Assembly (NCBI GenBank): GCA_943372555.1
Contig: CALRZB010000012.1
Span: 1-23,458 of the forward strand
Direction: 5' to 3'
Origin: JAIXWP01 sp943372555
GTDB lineage: Bacteria; Bacteroidota; Bacteroidia; Flavobacteriales_D; Sanyastnellaceae
DNA length: 23,458 bases
The translations under genes were made by a program, and so were the position numbers. The notes beneath the pieces are model-generated. The model saw nothing but the letters and a program-made list of their open reading frames with translations, did no database searches and was not told where the DNA came from. This document shows positions 7,501 to 16,270 of this stretch, in pieces. Numbering within the stretch: position 1 is the stretch's first letter; each line of letters starts with the position of its first letter.

Positions 7501-7531
7501 GACTAATATTCCCCATCCCTTATTTACTTTG
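7499..7531 (+). promoter_or_regulatory. Probable promoter for cysS, overlapping the terminator T-run
   Basis: TTACTTTG at 7524-7531 matches TAnnTTTG at seven of eight positions. The TTG at 7499-7501, formed by the end of the terminator T-run, is 22 bases upstream and fits a -33 element. The ATG of cysS follows at 7536, so the leader would be very short. Confidence 0.45.
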
Positions 7532-7535
7532 CACC

Positions 7536-9005
7536 ATGGAGCAAAAGCTAACGATTTATAACAGCCTATCTAGAAAGAAAGAAGAATTCATTCCTGTGCA
7601 CGAAGGACTTGTAGGAATGTATGTATGCGGACCGACAGTATACAGCGATGTGCACTTGGGCAATGTGCGCACTTTCTTGACTTTCGATATCGTATTCAGA
7701 TATCTTCAATTCCTTGGCTATAAAGTACGCTACGTTCGAAACATTACCGACGTTGGTCACCTTGTAGGAGACGGAGATGAAGGTGAAGATAAAATCGCTA
7801 AAAAAGCACGTCTTGATAACCTCGAACCGATGGAGGTCGTGCAGAAATACACCAATGGATTTCACGATGTAATGCGTTTGTTCAACATTCTCAATCCATC
7901 TATCGAACCTACTGCAACTGGCCATATCGTAGAGCAAATTGAAATGATTCAACAAATCATTGCCAATGGCTACGGCTACGAGAGCAATGGATCCGTGTAC
8001 TTTGATGTAAGAAAATTCAACGAAAAATATCCTTACGGAAAATTATCAGGTCGCGTAATTGATGAGCTACTCACCAACACTCGTGAACTTGATGGACAAG
8101 ACGAAAAGCACGACCCATTGGATTTTGCTATTTGGAAAAAGGCAGAACCACAGCATTTGATGCAATGGAATAGTCCATGGGGAAGCGGCTTCCCGGGATG
8201 GCATCTAGAATGCTCAGTGATGAGCACCAAATACCTCGGCACTACATTCGATATTCATGGTGGTGGAATGGATTTAAAATTCCCACACCACGAATGCGAG
8301 ATTGCTCAAAACGTGGGCGCATGTGGTCATGAACCAGTTCGCTATTGGATGCACGGAAATATGCTTACAGTAAACGGCCGTAAAATGGCCAAAAGCGAAG
8401 GCAATGGTTTCACTCCAGATGAACTCGTAACCGGCAATCATAAGCTCCTAGAAAGAGGATATAGCCCAATGACTGTGCGTTTCTTCATGCTGCAGTGTCA
8501 CTATACTTCTACGCTTGACTTCAGCAACGAAGCGTTGCAAGCGGCTGAGCGCGGCTATAAGCGCATGACTTCTGCAATGAAGACGGCAAAAGAATTGGTG
8601 CCTTCTGCTACTAGCGATGAAAACATTGCGGCATGGACACAACTTTGCTACGACGCGATGAATGATGATTTCAATACACCCATTTTGATTTCCCACCTTT
8701 TCGAAGGCGTTCGAATTATTAATACAGCCAAAGAAGGCAAACTTAAATTGACCGCAGAAGATATCGCTCTTTTGAATAAAACATTCAACGGTTTCTTCTT
8801 CGATGTTTGCGGACTAAGTGCTGAAGACAGCAGCTCTAATAACGAGGTAACAGGTCACTTAATGGACTTCATCCTAGAGATGAGAACTGAAGCAAAAGCG
8901 AATAAAGATTTCGCAAAATCCGACTTGATTCGTGATAGACTTGCTTCAATGAATATTCAGATTAAAGATTCGAAAGAAGGAACTTCTTGGTCAATTAACG
9001 ATTAA
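7536..9005 (+). CDS. cysS: Cysteinyl-tRNA synthetase
   Basis: The protein has 489 residues, the usual length for this class I synthetase, which charges tRNA-Cys in the cytoplasm. The class signatures are present: HLGN (HIGH motif) at 40-43 and KMAKS (KMSKS motif) at 283-287. The four zinc ligands that recognise the cysteine thiol are Cys31 (CGPTVY), Cys226 (LECSVMS), His251 and Glu255 (HHECE). Their 25 and 4 residue spacings are those of the Escherichia coli enzyme. The C-terminal DALR-type and anticodon-binding parts follow to the end. It is followed after four bases by the cyclase-like lipoprotein gene, so the two are likely one operon, although a functional link is not obvious. Confidence 0.98.
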   Translation: MEQKLTIYNSLSRKKEEFIPVHEGLVGMYVCGPTVYSDVHLGNVRTFLTFDIVFRYLQFLGYKVRYVRNITDVGHLVGDGDEGEDKIAKKARLDNLEPMEVVQKYTNGFHDVMRLFNILNPSIEPTATGHIVEQIEMIQQIIANGYGYESNGSVYFDVRKFNEKYPYGKLSGRVIDELLTNTRELDGQDEKHDPLDFAIWKKAEPQHLMQWNSPWGSGFPGWHLECSVMSTKYLGTTFDIHGGGMDLKFPHHECEIAQNVGACGHEPVRYWMHGNMLTVNGRKMAKSEGNGFTPDELVTGNHKLLERGYSPMTVRFFMLQCHYTSTLDFSNEALQAAERGYKRMTSAMKTAKELVPSATSDENIAAWTQLCYDAMNDDFNTPILISHLFEGVRIINTAKEGKLKLTAEDIALLNKTFNGFFFDVCGLSAEDSSSNNEVTGHLMDFILEMRTEAKANKDFAKSDLIRDRLASMNIQIKDSKEGTSWSIND

Positions 9006-9009
9006 TAGA

Positions 9010-10050
9010 ATGACACTTTTCACCCTGAGAAAAAGCGCAACGATATTTATATCAGCAGCGCTTATAATTGTTTCATGCAATAGCTGCAGCACTGATGGAC
9101 CGGTAACTCCAGACAAACCGCAACCAACAGGCGGTCCTGCCGTTTCTGTTCCAGCGTTCAATCAAGATAGTGCATATGCTTTTGTAAAAACTCAGGTAGA
9201 TTTTGGTCCACGTGTGCCTACTACTGCGCAACACAAAGCTTGCGGAGATTGGATGGTAGCGAAACTAAAATCCTATGGTGCTAACGTGATCGAACAAACA
9301 GGAAACGTAACTACGTTCGACGGAAAAACTTTTCCTTTGCGAAACATCATTGGTGAATTTAATCCATCAGCTAAGAAAAGAATAATACTCGCTGCGCATT
9401 GGGACACGCGTCCTTTTGCAGACAAAGACCCAGACAAATCACTTTGGAAAAAACCGATTGATGGCGCAAATGACGGCGGTTCGGGTGTAGGCGTGCTCTT
9501 GGAAATTGCGCGATTGATTTCTATTCAAGCTCCAAAAATGGGAATCGACATCGTATTCTTCGATGCAGAAGATTATGGTGTTCCAGAATTCAACAATTCA
9601 AATGAATCTTCAGATACATTCACGTGGTGCCTTGGTTCACAATATTGGATGCGCAATCCACATAAAACAGGATACAACGCGGAGTGCGGTATTCTGCTCG
9701 ATATGGTCGGAGCTGATGGTGCCGTTTTCAACAAAGAAGGAAAATCAATGGAGCGCGCCATGAGCACCGTCGCTCAAGTATGGAACATCGCTGCGAAATT
9801 CGGTTATGGCTCTCTATTCGTTGATAATGAAACGGGCGAAATTGTAGACGACCACCAATTTATGAACGGCGCTGGAATTCCTACAATCGACATCATCGAC
9901 ATGCGTCCAGAAATTAAAGCGATGGGAATGGAGAGCTACGGCTTCGGTTCTTTCCATCATACTCACAATGATAATATGTCTGTGATTAGCACCAACACAT
10001 TGAAAGCTGTTGGACATACCGTATCTCATTTTATCTACACCTATCGTTAA
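9010..10050 (+). CDS. M28-family zinc enzyme, likely glutaminyl-peptide cyclotransferase (lipoprotein)
   Basis: The protein has 346 residues. The lipobox IVSC puts the lipid on Cys23, so the enzyme is tethered to a membrane and faces the periplasm or the outside. A Pro-rich linker to about residue 48 is followed by the M28/glutaminyl cyclase fold. Expected zinc ligands are Asp155 (GANDGGSG), Glu187 (FFDAEDYG) and a His of HHTHND near 316-319. The DDH at 280-282 before a hydrophobic strand matches the catalytic aspartate segment of animal-type glutaminyl cyclases and favours that activity over aminopeptidase. Such enzymes convert N-terminal Gln to pyroglutamate. Several exported proteins of this window would have N-terminal Gln after signal peptide removal, so substrates are at hand. 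The stop codon overlaps the stop of the convergent lipase gene. Confidence 0.82.
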   Translation: MTLFTLRKSATIFISAALIIVSCNSCSTDGPVTPDKPQPTGGPAVSVPAFNQDSAYAFVKTQVDFGPRVPTTAQHKACGDWMVAKLKSYGANVIEQTGNVTTFDGKTFPLRNIIGEFNPSAKKRIILAAHWDTRPFADKDPDKSLWKKPIDGANDGGSGVGVLLEIARLISIQAPKMGIDIVFFDAEDYGVPEFNNSNESSDTFTWCLGSQYWMRNPHKTGYNAECGILLDMVGADGAVFNKEGKSMERAMSTVAQVWNIAAKFGYGSLFVDNETGEIVDDHQFMNGAGIPTIDIIDMRPEIKAMGMESYGFGSFHHTHNDNMSVISTNTLKAVGHTVSHFIYTYR

Positions 10051-11147
10051 CGATAATGTGTGGCTAAATAATAATACGGCTGCATCATATGGTGGACTGT
10101 GAAATTCGTTGGACTTTCGGGATACAATTTGTGGTATTCTTCATCACCACTCATCACTACCACATTGGCAGTGCGAACATAATTACTTGATGGAAAAAAA
10201 TCAGGCTCTTCGTAAAAAGGAAGTGCCTTATTTATTTGATCGTAAACTCTATTTCCCAAATATCTCTTGAATACTTTGTGCGCTTGGCGGGGGTTTACAT
10301 TCAATTTTTTAAATACCACTTTCAACACAAAACGCTGCCCGAATTTTTGGGCATTTAAAATGACCTCTGGATCTGTAAACGGATTCGTTTTATTAAAATC
10401 TGTATTCATCTGAACACCAGCTGGAGTTTCAGGCACCCAATCATCAACGTTTATAGCATTGTACGACCAACCATTTCTCGTTAAATATTCAAAGTCATAA
10501 GCGTACTGTGTATTGCCGGGTTTAGGCGCCGCAAAACAAATGGTCTTGAAGTTCATATCTGCCGGCAACGCACCGTCTCGTTGCATGTACTTAAACTGAG
10601 AAGTAAGATAATAACCTATCGCTCCGCCCTGACTGTGGCCAAGCACGATAAAATCTCTGATTCCTGCTTTATAACATGAATCCAATTTCGGAATCATATC
10701 ATCCGCCAAATAAGCGAAACCGATTACCCAACCAGCATGCACAGCAGCTCCTTCCCTATCAGATAAATGATACTTGAATTTTTTCTTTTCGTTCAATGAA
10801 ATTTCGCCATTAGCGGGCACCATTCCAGAGTAATAATTTTGCAGCCAACTAATAGGCAAAGATGTTGTGCCTCGAATGCTCAACACAGCAATATTATTCG
10901 GTGAAACCCATAAATCATATCTATTGTCGAGACCAACAATGGGACTGCGGTAGACCAACTTATGATCGGCAGGATCTGGAATACCATAAAAAAAAGAACT
11001 GTCACCTTGGCGAGAATAAATCTTCACCATTTCAATAAATTCATCTTTATCGAAACCGGGCTTTAGTTTTTGACCAGATAAATTCTGTGAAAATAGAAAC
11101 ACCATTCCACTAAAAAGCAGCATGAATTTCAAGGTGTCTTTAAACAT
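10047..11147 (-). CDS. Exported class 3 lipase
   Basis: The protein has 366 residues with a signal peptide whose likely cleavage (after Gly25, or after Ser20) leaves Gln first in either case. The alpha/beta hydrolase core resembles the fungal-type lipase_3 family: the oxyanion segment SIRGTTS (90-96), nucleophile Ser172 in GHSQGG (170-175), acid Asp235 or Asp236 in INVDDWVP, and a His at 352-353 in HHMMQPYYY. The C-terminal 100 residues include a basic helical insertion (KVVFKKLN...QAHKVFKRYLG). It probably acts on acylglycerols or phospholipids, but the substrate is not visible. It starts 5 bases after the stop of the large outer-membrane protein gene, so both are cotranscribed. Its stop codon overlaps the stop of the convergent cyclase gene in a shared TTAA. 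Confidence 0.85.
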   Translation of the reverse strand: MFKDTLKFMLLFSGMVFLFSQNLSGQKLKPGFDKDEFIEMVKIYSRQGDSSFFYGIPDPADHKLVYRSPIVGLDNRYDLWVSPNNIAVLSIRGTTSLPISWLQNYYSGMVPANGEISLNEKKKFKYHLSDREGAAVHAGWVIGFAYLADDMIPKLDSCYKAGIRDFIVLGHSQGGAIGYYLTSQFKYMQRDGALPADMNFKTICFAAPKPGNTQYAYDFEYLTRNGWSYNAINVDDWVPETPAGVQMNTDFNKTNPFTDPEVILNAQKFGQRFVLKVVFKKLNVNPRQAHKVFKRYLGNRVYDQINKALPFYEEPDFFPSSNYVRTANVVVMSGDEEYHKLYPESPTNFTVHHMMQPYYYLATHYR

Positions 11148-11152
11148 ATTTT

Positions 11153-14100
11153 CTAGAAATCTAAATTGAGAGATAGGTAGAATACACGAGGCAATACGCG
11201 TCCATCATCAACTCCCCAAGCCCAATCGGCACGAAGGAAATAACCCAGCACACGTGATCTAACACCAAATCCATATCCGTAGATAATTGGCTCTTTATTA
11301 TTCTTAATTGTAACTGTAATTGGATTTTGTGAAACCGTTGTTTGGTTGAACAAGTTTTCGTTTGAATACGGTGTCTTACCCGTCCAAGCAGAACCTGCGT
11401 CAAAGAATCCTACGAGCTGGAAATTTTCGACAAAATCACTCTTAATCGGTTTCTTCATGAAATACTTAAACACTGGCCATCTTAACTCAGCATTCATCAA
11501 AGCGAATGAATTTCCATTACGCGAATTGATATAGAATCCACGCATTGGCCCCATAAATGTTTGATGCTTGAAAATAGCCGTGTCCAAATCGGGAAGTGAA
11601 TTATCAATCTTCTGTATGAGCCAATTATCCACGCCTCCCATGTAATGCGCTAGTTTGTATTTACCAAATGAAGTCGAACCAGAGAAACGAACACATGCAA
11701 TCAAATCGCGATGTATTTTATGATAATGGCGGAAGTCGAAACCCGCAACACTAAAATCAGAGCGAGTATCAAAAACATCAGGACGCTGGTAGGTTTCTAC
11801 CCACAATTTGTAACGTGTTCCATTGTACAAATTCAATCCTTTATTTACCGTGTTATCGAAAACATATTCCAATCTTGCTCCTACTTGATAAGTGTAAATA
11901 TTTCGTGCAACAAGACTAATAGGATCGATGCTCGAAGTAACATTCCGATCTTGTCTAAACATTCCAGTAAAACGCAAACTTGCTAACTCATTGAAAGGAT
12001 ATTTCCATTGATAAGATAATGCTGTAGTATGCACTTTGTAATAGTTGAATTCATCAACTGAAGTCTGCGCCAATCGCTGAAAAGTAAACTTTCTATCTAC
12101 CCTATGTTTTAGATTTTCAAAACTTACTCCGAAATCATTGTTTTGAAGATTGAATGCCAAGCGAACACCACCCACCAATTTATAATCCTCGAAAAGATCA
12201 CTCAACCCAAACTTCGTCAATGCAGAAATACCAGGATTAATAGAAGTTGGTGAAGAGAATTTTTGGTAGAATGCATTAGTAAAACTATTATCGACTTGAG
12301 ACAGAACGTAATCTGTTGCGAAATTCAAACGATATCCTCTACTCTTTGGAATATCCACAACAACAGCAGCAGAATCAATTGCGGGAACAACACCATCTGG
12401 CGTCATTTCTTGCACTCGTACCGTTTCCTTTTCGAATGTGTAATTCTTTCTGTCGTCTTCAAAAACGTAATTGTCTATATCAATCTCATCTAAGCCTAGA
12501 GAATCACTTTGTGGAGTCAACACCTCACCGCCCCCATTCGTTTGTGCAGTGCCACCTGGAATTGCTTCCGCGCCATTGGTAAGAACTTTATCCGCAGATC
12601 TATTTCCAATATATATGACAGGGCGATTATTCTTTTTGAATAATAAAGTATAATCTCCGCTTGTTGCATTAAAGCTGTAATCATATGGACTACGAGGGAA
12701 GTCACTGAGCAATTCCGTTGTAGTAAAATATCTGTAATGCACCGTAGTGTCAATTCGCGCTATCGCACTATCCACCCGAGCGAGATAACGATTGTCAACT
12801 CCGCGACCATTGCTCAAATAAGTATAATGTTTTGGACTATACAAGAAAGGATGATGCTCGTCTTGATCGGGTGTCATTGTTATTCGTTCAAGAATCTTTG
12901 AGCGATTCTCCAAATCAAAAACATAAATATCCTTATTCAAATTTTCTAGCTTCCCTTGATCTTCAACACGCAATGTATCGTCATTTCTGTTGCTCGCAAA
13001 AATGATTCGCTCATCGTTGTCGATGAATTTTGGATTGATATCATCGTAGATGTCATTTGTCAGTTGCTCTTGGTTATTTCCAAGCACTTGATAGAGATAG
13101 ATATCTGTTCGACCTTTATTTACCCCACTAAATACAATCTTCTTTCCATCGCGACTGTACTGAATATCGATGACTTTTTCAATCCTAAAAAGTTCTTTTT
13201 CTATTTTCTTCTTTTCTTCCAGTTGGTAATTTCCAATAAAAGCTCTACCTCTTCTTTCGTACATATAAGTAAGCACTTCAGAGGAAGGATGCCACGTTAA
13301 GACAGGAAAACTTTCATCGACTAATCGATCAAGTTTGTATTCTCTTTTTAATACCCGTTTGAGTTTTTCTTTTTCAATGTCGTAAATCCAAATCTTGTAC
13401 TGTCCCATTTCGTTGGTCACGAAGGCCATCTTCTTTCCATCAGGAGCTAGTTCGAATTGACTGTAGGTGTATTTCTTTTTGTATTTAACAGCGAGAGCAC
13501 CGAGTTGTTTTTCCAATTTCTTCCAAGCCTTCAATTCGGCGCGAGTAGCGTCTTTCGAAGGCTTTGGTGCATATCCAGGGATGATATTAGATTTTACTGA
13601 ACTGTATTTGCCTTTGTAATATCTGATAAAGTCATTAGTTACAGTATCAATTGACAATCCAAGAACAAATAGAAATCCACTTTCTACATTGCGACTCAAT
13701 CGAGTCATATAGAGAATATTTGGAATCACATTCTCGCCATAAACTTCTGCGATGTAACGCCAAAATGCGTGACCTACTAATTTCGATTCACGTCCTTGAA
13801 GCCTATTGATACTTCCAACTTTCTTCTTTTGAACCAAGTCGCGCATGAAATTTTCGGACTCAGGAAATTCTTTTGTTGAAGCAAATGAAATAATACCATC
13901 CTCATACCATTTGGGCATACTGAGCAATGTAGAGCTCTTCAGCACATCCTTCCAATCACCGCCGTACATCATTTCATTGAAAACAACTTTTGAAAGTCCT
14001 TCGCGAATTTGCTTTTCTAAAGCTGCGTGGTCGCCTTCATAGTAGACAAACATTTTACTTCCCATTATTCGCGCAGCACCACCAATATTGTATTGATCAT

Positions 14101-14437
14101 CATTTGAAATACCAATGTTCGATTGTCGAAACTCACTTTGCTTAGCATAAGAAAGTATTTGAACTTTATCTTCAATAGAATAGTCGAAGAATTTCTCAAC
14201 TGTCTTCAGATTTTTTTCGGATGACACAAGCACATATTGAGCAAGTTGCTCTCCGCCTTGATAATAATAGACTTCAAAATGTTCTGTAGGATAAAAATAC
14301 CATTCAAACTCGCGGTACTGAACTCGGTTTTTCCCGAAGTCGAGATTAGAGCCTTGATAGAATTGTGCACTAGAAGAATAGGTAGCAAAAAATGCTACCA
14401 ATGCCACTAGAATAGATTTAATCTTGAAATTCATCAT
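11153..14437 (-). CDS. Outer-membrane protein: degenerate peptidase-like domain, PD40 propeller and Omp85-like barrel
   Basis: The protein has 1094 residues. It has a signal peptide ending SSSA at residue 24 with Gln25 next. Residues about 40-285 look like a peptidase MA-type domain: VEVYYY-type strand, then the helix GLSKVVFNEMMYGG at 147-160 where HExxH would stand, then MPKWYEDG at 174-181, which matches the 'P.W..EG' of active relatives. The zinc histidines are replaced (Asn154, Tyr158), so catalysis is unlikely. Residues about 322-620 carry TolB/PD40 beta-propeller units (APDGKKMAFVTN, YSRDGKKIVFSG, DNDERIIFASNR). A low-complexity linker (620-700) leads to a barrel at about 700-1094 with the surface antigen/Omp85 pattern (MRGFY, FFDAGSAW, YGYGFGVR) and a C-terminal Phe. 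Function unknown. Relatives are often annotated as TolB-like or surface antigen proteins. It shares a message with the lipase. Confidence 0.85.
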   Translation of the reverse strand: MMNFKIKSILVALVAFFATYSSSAQFYQGSNLDFGKNRVQYREFEWYFYPTEHFEVYYYQGGEQLAQYVLVSSEKNLKTVEKFFDYSIEDKVQILSYAKQSEFRQSNIGISNDDQYNIGGAARIMGSKMFVYYEGDHAALEKQIREGLSKVVFNEMMYGGDWKDVLKSSTLLSMPKWYEDGIISFASTKEFPESENFMRDLVQKKKVGSINRLQGRESKLVGHAFWRYIAEVYGENVIPNILYMTRLSRNVESGFLFVLGLSIDTVTNDFIRYYKGKYSSVKSNIIPGYAPKPSKDATRAELKAWKKLEKQLGALAVKYKKKYTYSQFELAPDGKKMAFVTNEMGQYKIWIYDIEKEKLKRVLKREYKLDRLVDESFPVLTWHPSSEVLTYMYERRGRAFIGNYQLEEKKKIEKELFRIEKVIDIQYSRDGKKIVFSGVNKGRTDIYLYQVLGNNQEQLTNDIYDDINPKFIDNDERIIFASNRNDDTLRVEDQGKLENLNKDIYVFDLENRSKILERITMTPDQDEHHPFLYSPKHYTYLSNGRGVDNRYLARVDSAIARIDTTVHYRYFTTTELLSDFPRSPYDYSFNATSGDYTLLFKKNNRPVIYIGNRSADKVLTNGAEAIPGGTAQTNGGGEVLTPQSDSLGLDEIDIDNYVFEDDRKNYTFEKETVRVQEMTPDGVVPAIDSAAVVVDIPKSRGYRLNFATDYVLSQVDNSFTNAFYQKFSSPTSINPGISALTKFGLSDLFEDYKLVGGVRLAFNLQNNDFGVSFENLKHRVDRKFTFQRLAQTSVDEFNYYKVHTTALSYQWKYPFNELASLRFTGMFRQDRNVTSSIDPISLVARNIYTYQVGARLEYVFDNTVNKGLNLYNGTRYKLWVETYQRPDVFDTRSDFSVAGFDFRHYHKIHRDLIACVRFSGSTSFGKYKLAHYMGGVDNWLIQKIDNSLPDLDTAIFKHQTFMGPMRGFYINSRNGNSFALMNAELRWPVFKYFMKKPIKSDFVENFQLVGFFDAGSAWTGKTPYSNENLFNQTTVSQNPITVTIKNNKEPIIYGYGFGVRSRVLGYFLRADWAWGVDDGRVLPRVFYLSLNLDF

Positions 14438-14568
14438 GCTCGAGGGCTAATTTAACCAATTGCGCTCTATATCTGCACAAACAACCACAGTATCCCCCCA
14501 AAAATTCAGGTCGTTTAACATTTCTAACTTAGCCGCGTCGTAACGATCTTTGCAAACAAATAGTGTCT

Positions 14569-15222
14569 ATGAATATTCAGATCTTCAATTTCAATGCCTT
14601 TCAGGAAAATACCTACCTGATTTATGATTCTACAAATGAATGTGTAATCATCGATCCAGGGATGACCGATGAAGAGGAGGACGCGATTCTGTTTGACTTT
14701 ATTGAGCAAAAAGGATTAACGCCCAAATTGATCCTGAATACACATTGCCACATTGATCATATCTTGGGTGTGGCTGCAACTAAAGCTAAATTCAGCATTC
14801 CTTTTGTGACGCATGAAAAAGATATGGCCATGATCGAAAGAGCAGGTTCTGCGGCACTTATGTGGAATATTCCCTACCGCGAATGCCCCAATCCAGATCG
14901 TTTCATCGATGAAGGCGAAGTCATTCAAATAGGAGAAATGAAGTTCGACACATTATTCGTTCCTGGACATGCTCCGGGACACCTTGCTTTTGTTTGTCAT
15001 CAAGAAAAAGTAGTGATCTCTGGTGATGTGCTCTTTAAAGGTAGTGTAGGCAGGGTTGATTTACCAGGGTGCAACAAGCTTGATTTGATAAAATCTATTC
15101 AAGAAAAAATGTACACACTACCTGACGATTATGCTGTATTCTCAGGTCATGGTGAACACACTACAATAGGTGCGGAGAAAAAGACCAATCACTTCGTAAG
15201 AGAAGATTCAGTTTCTTTTTAG
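14569..15222 (+). CDS. Metallo-beta-lactamase-fold hydrolase, glyoxalase II-like
   Basis: The protein has 217 residues from the ATG at 14569. A GTG six bases upstream (14563) is possible but adds only two residues, and relatives start with 'M.I..F.FN.FQENTY'. The metal site is complete: the THCHIDH motif gives His59, His61, Asp63 and His64, with His134 in PGHAPGH, bridging Asp153 in SGDVLF and His194 in SGHGEHT. This arrangement belongs to the short, YcbL/glyoxalase II-like thiolesterases that release acids from thiol esters such as S-lactoylglutathione. It lacks the long C-terminal substrate domain of true glyoxalase II, so the physiological thiol is unclear. A weak promoter core GATCTTTG (14545-14552) lies 16 bases before the start. 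The gene ends one base short of the convergent kinase gene. Confidence 0.9.
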   Translation: MNIQIFNFNAFQENTYLIYDSTNECVIIDPGMTDEEEDAILFDFIEQKGLTPKLILNTHCHIDHILGVAATKAKFSIPFVTHEKDMAMIERAGSAALMWNIPYRECPNPDRFIDEGEVIQIGEMKFDTLFVPGHAPGHLAFVCHQEKVVISGDVLFKGSVGRVDLPGCNKLDLIKSIQEKMYTLPDDYAVFSGHGEHTTIGAEKKTNHFVREDSVSF

Positions 15223-15223
15223 A

Positions 15224-16270
15224 CTAGGCCTTTTTCAGAGTAAAAGAAAAAGTACTTCCCACATCGATGGTACTACGCACAGATATAGACTGTTTGTGCG
15301 CCTCGATAATGTGTTTGCATATTGCAAGACCAAGTCCAGAACCTCCTTCATTGCGAGAGCGACTTTTATCTACTCGATAGAAACGTTCGAATATTCGAGG
15401 TAAATGTTCTTTGTCGATTCCCAAACCATTATCAGCGACTTCAATAAGAATATTATCGTTCATGTCGTAGAACCGCACGCGAGTTTCCCCATCGTCCTTA
15501 CCATACGCCACGCTATTTACTAAAAGATTCGTGAGCACTTGCTCTATACGCTTGCGTTCGCCTAAAACCATGATTGGTTTTTCGGAAGGATTCTTTAATC
15601 TTAATGTGATACTTCTATCTCTAGATTGCTGTTCTAGGGAGTCGATTACTTGCTTGCACAAATCAACCACATCAAATTTCTTCACATCGAGCACCATTCC
15701 ATCGCTTTCAATGCGGGTAATTTGATCTAAATCTTGAATTAAATCACTCAATCGATCGCAGTTCTTTGAAGCTTTGCCAAGGAATTTCTTGGTCAGTTCT
15801 ATATCGTCAAGTTCGCTTTCTATCAGCGTATCTATATAGCCTTGTATATTGAATACCGGCGTTTTCAGTTCATGCGCAAGGTTGCCAATAAATTCCTTTC
15901 TGAAGTTTTCTGTAGCTTTAAGTTCTTTTACCTCTTTGATTTTTTCTTCAGCCCAATCAGCCACTTGTTCGTTGACCTCTGTTAAAACGTCGGTGCTCAT
16001 TTTGATTTTAGGCTTAGTATCCCCGCTTTGACTCTTCAAGGAGTGAATGGTTTTGTAGATAATCTTCACTTTACTGTAAAGAAATTTCTCAATAAAGTTG
16101 AAAATGATAAAATAGGAAATGACAAATCCAAGAACAACGAACAAGACAAGCCATATCCACTCGAATTCTCTATCAAGAAAATAAACCAGTAAGAAATAAG
16201 AAAAGGCCAGGAGTCCCGTGATTAGGGCCGAGGATTTGAGAGCTACACTTTTAGGGGTGGTTTGTGCCAT
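15224..16270 (-). CDS. PhoR-like sensor histidine kinase with almost no external sensor
   Basis: The protein has 348 residues. Two membrane helices (about 13-32 and 37-60) are joined by only a few residues, so there is no periplasmic sensing domain. A linker follows, then the HisKA helix with phospho-acceptor His133 in FIGNLAHELKTP, and the ATP-binding domain with N-box Asn252, G1 box DNGLG (280-284), F-box IFERFYRV and G2 box GGSGLGL (309-315). Membrane properties or an unseen protein partner must provide the signal. Its ATG overlaps the response regulator stop by one base (TAATG), so the two proteins are made together. By context it phosphorylates that regulator. The PhoR comparison rests on domain order and pairing; phosphate sensing itself is inferred, not seen. 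Confidence 0.93.
   Translation of the reverse strand: MAQTTPKSVALKSSALITGLLAFSYFLLVYFLDREFEWIWLVLFVVLGFVISYFIIFNFIEKFLYSKVKIIYKTIHSLKSQSGDTKPKIKMSTDVLTEVNEQVADWAEEKIKEVKELKATENFRKEFIGNLAHELKTPVFNIQGYIDTLIESELDDIELTKKFLGKASKNCDRLSDLIQDLDQITRIESDGMVLDVKKFDVVDLCKQVIDSLEQQSRDRSITLRLKNPSEKPIMVLGERKRIEQVLTNLLVNSVAYGKDDGETRVRFYDMNDNILIEVADNGLGIDKEHLPRIFERFYRVDKSRSRNEGGSGLGLAICKHIIEAHKQSISVRSTIDVGSTFSFTLKKA

Noticed and set aside
7566..7955. A 129-residue minus-strand frame inside cysS
   Set aside because: It runs antisense to the conserved HIGH-motif region of cysS; such frames are expected by chance there.
12956..13300. A 114-residue plus-strand frame inside the large outer-membrane protein gene
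   Set aside because: It is antisense to the PD40 propeller coding region, hydrophobic without a clear signal or domain, and has no promoter or ribosome site that stands out.
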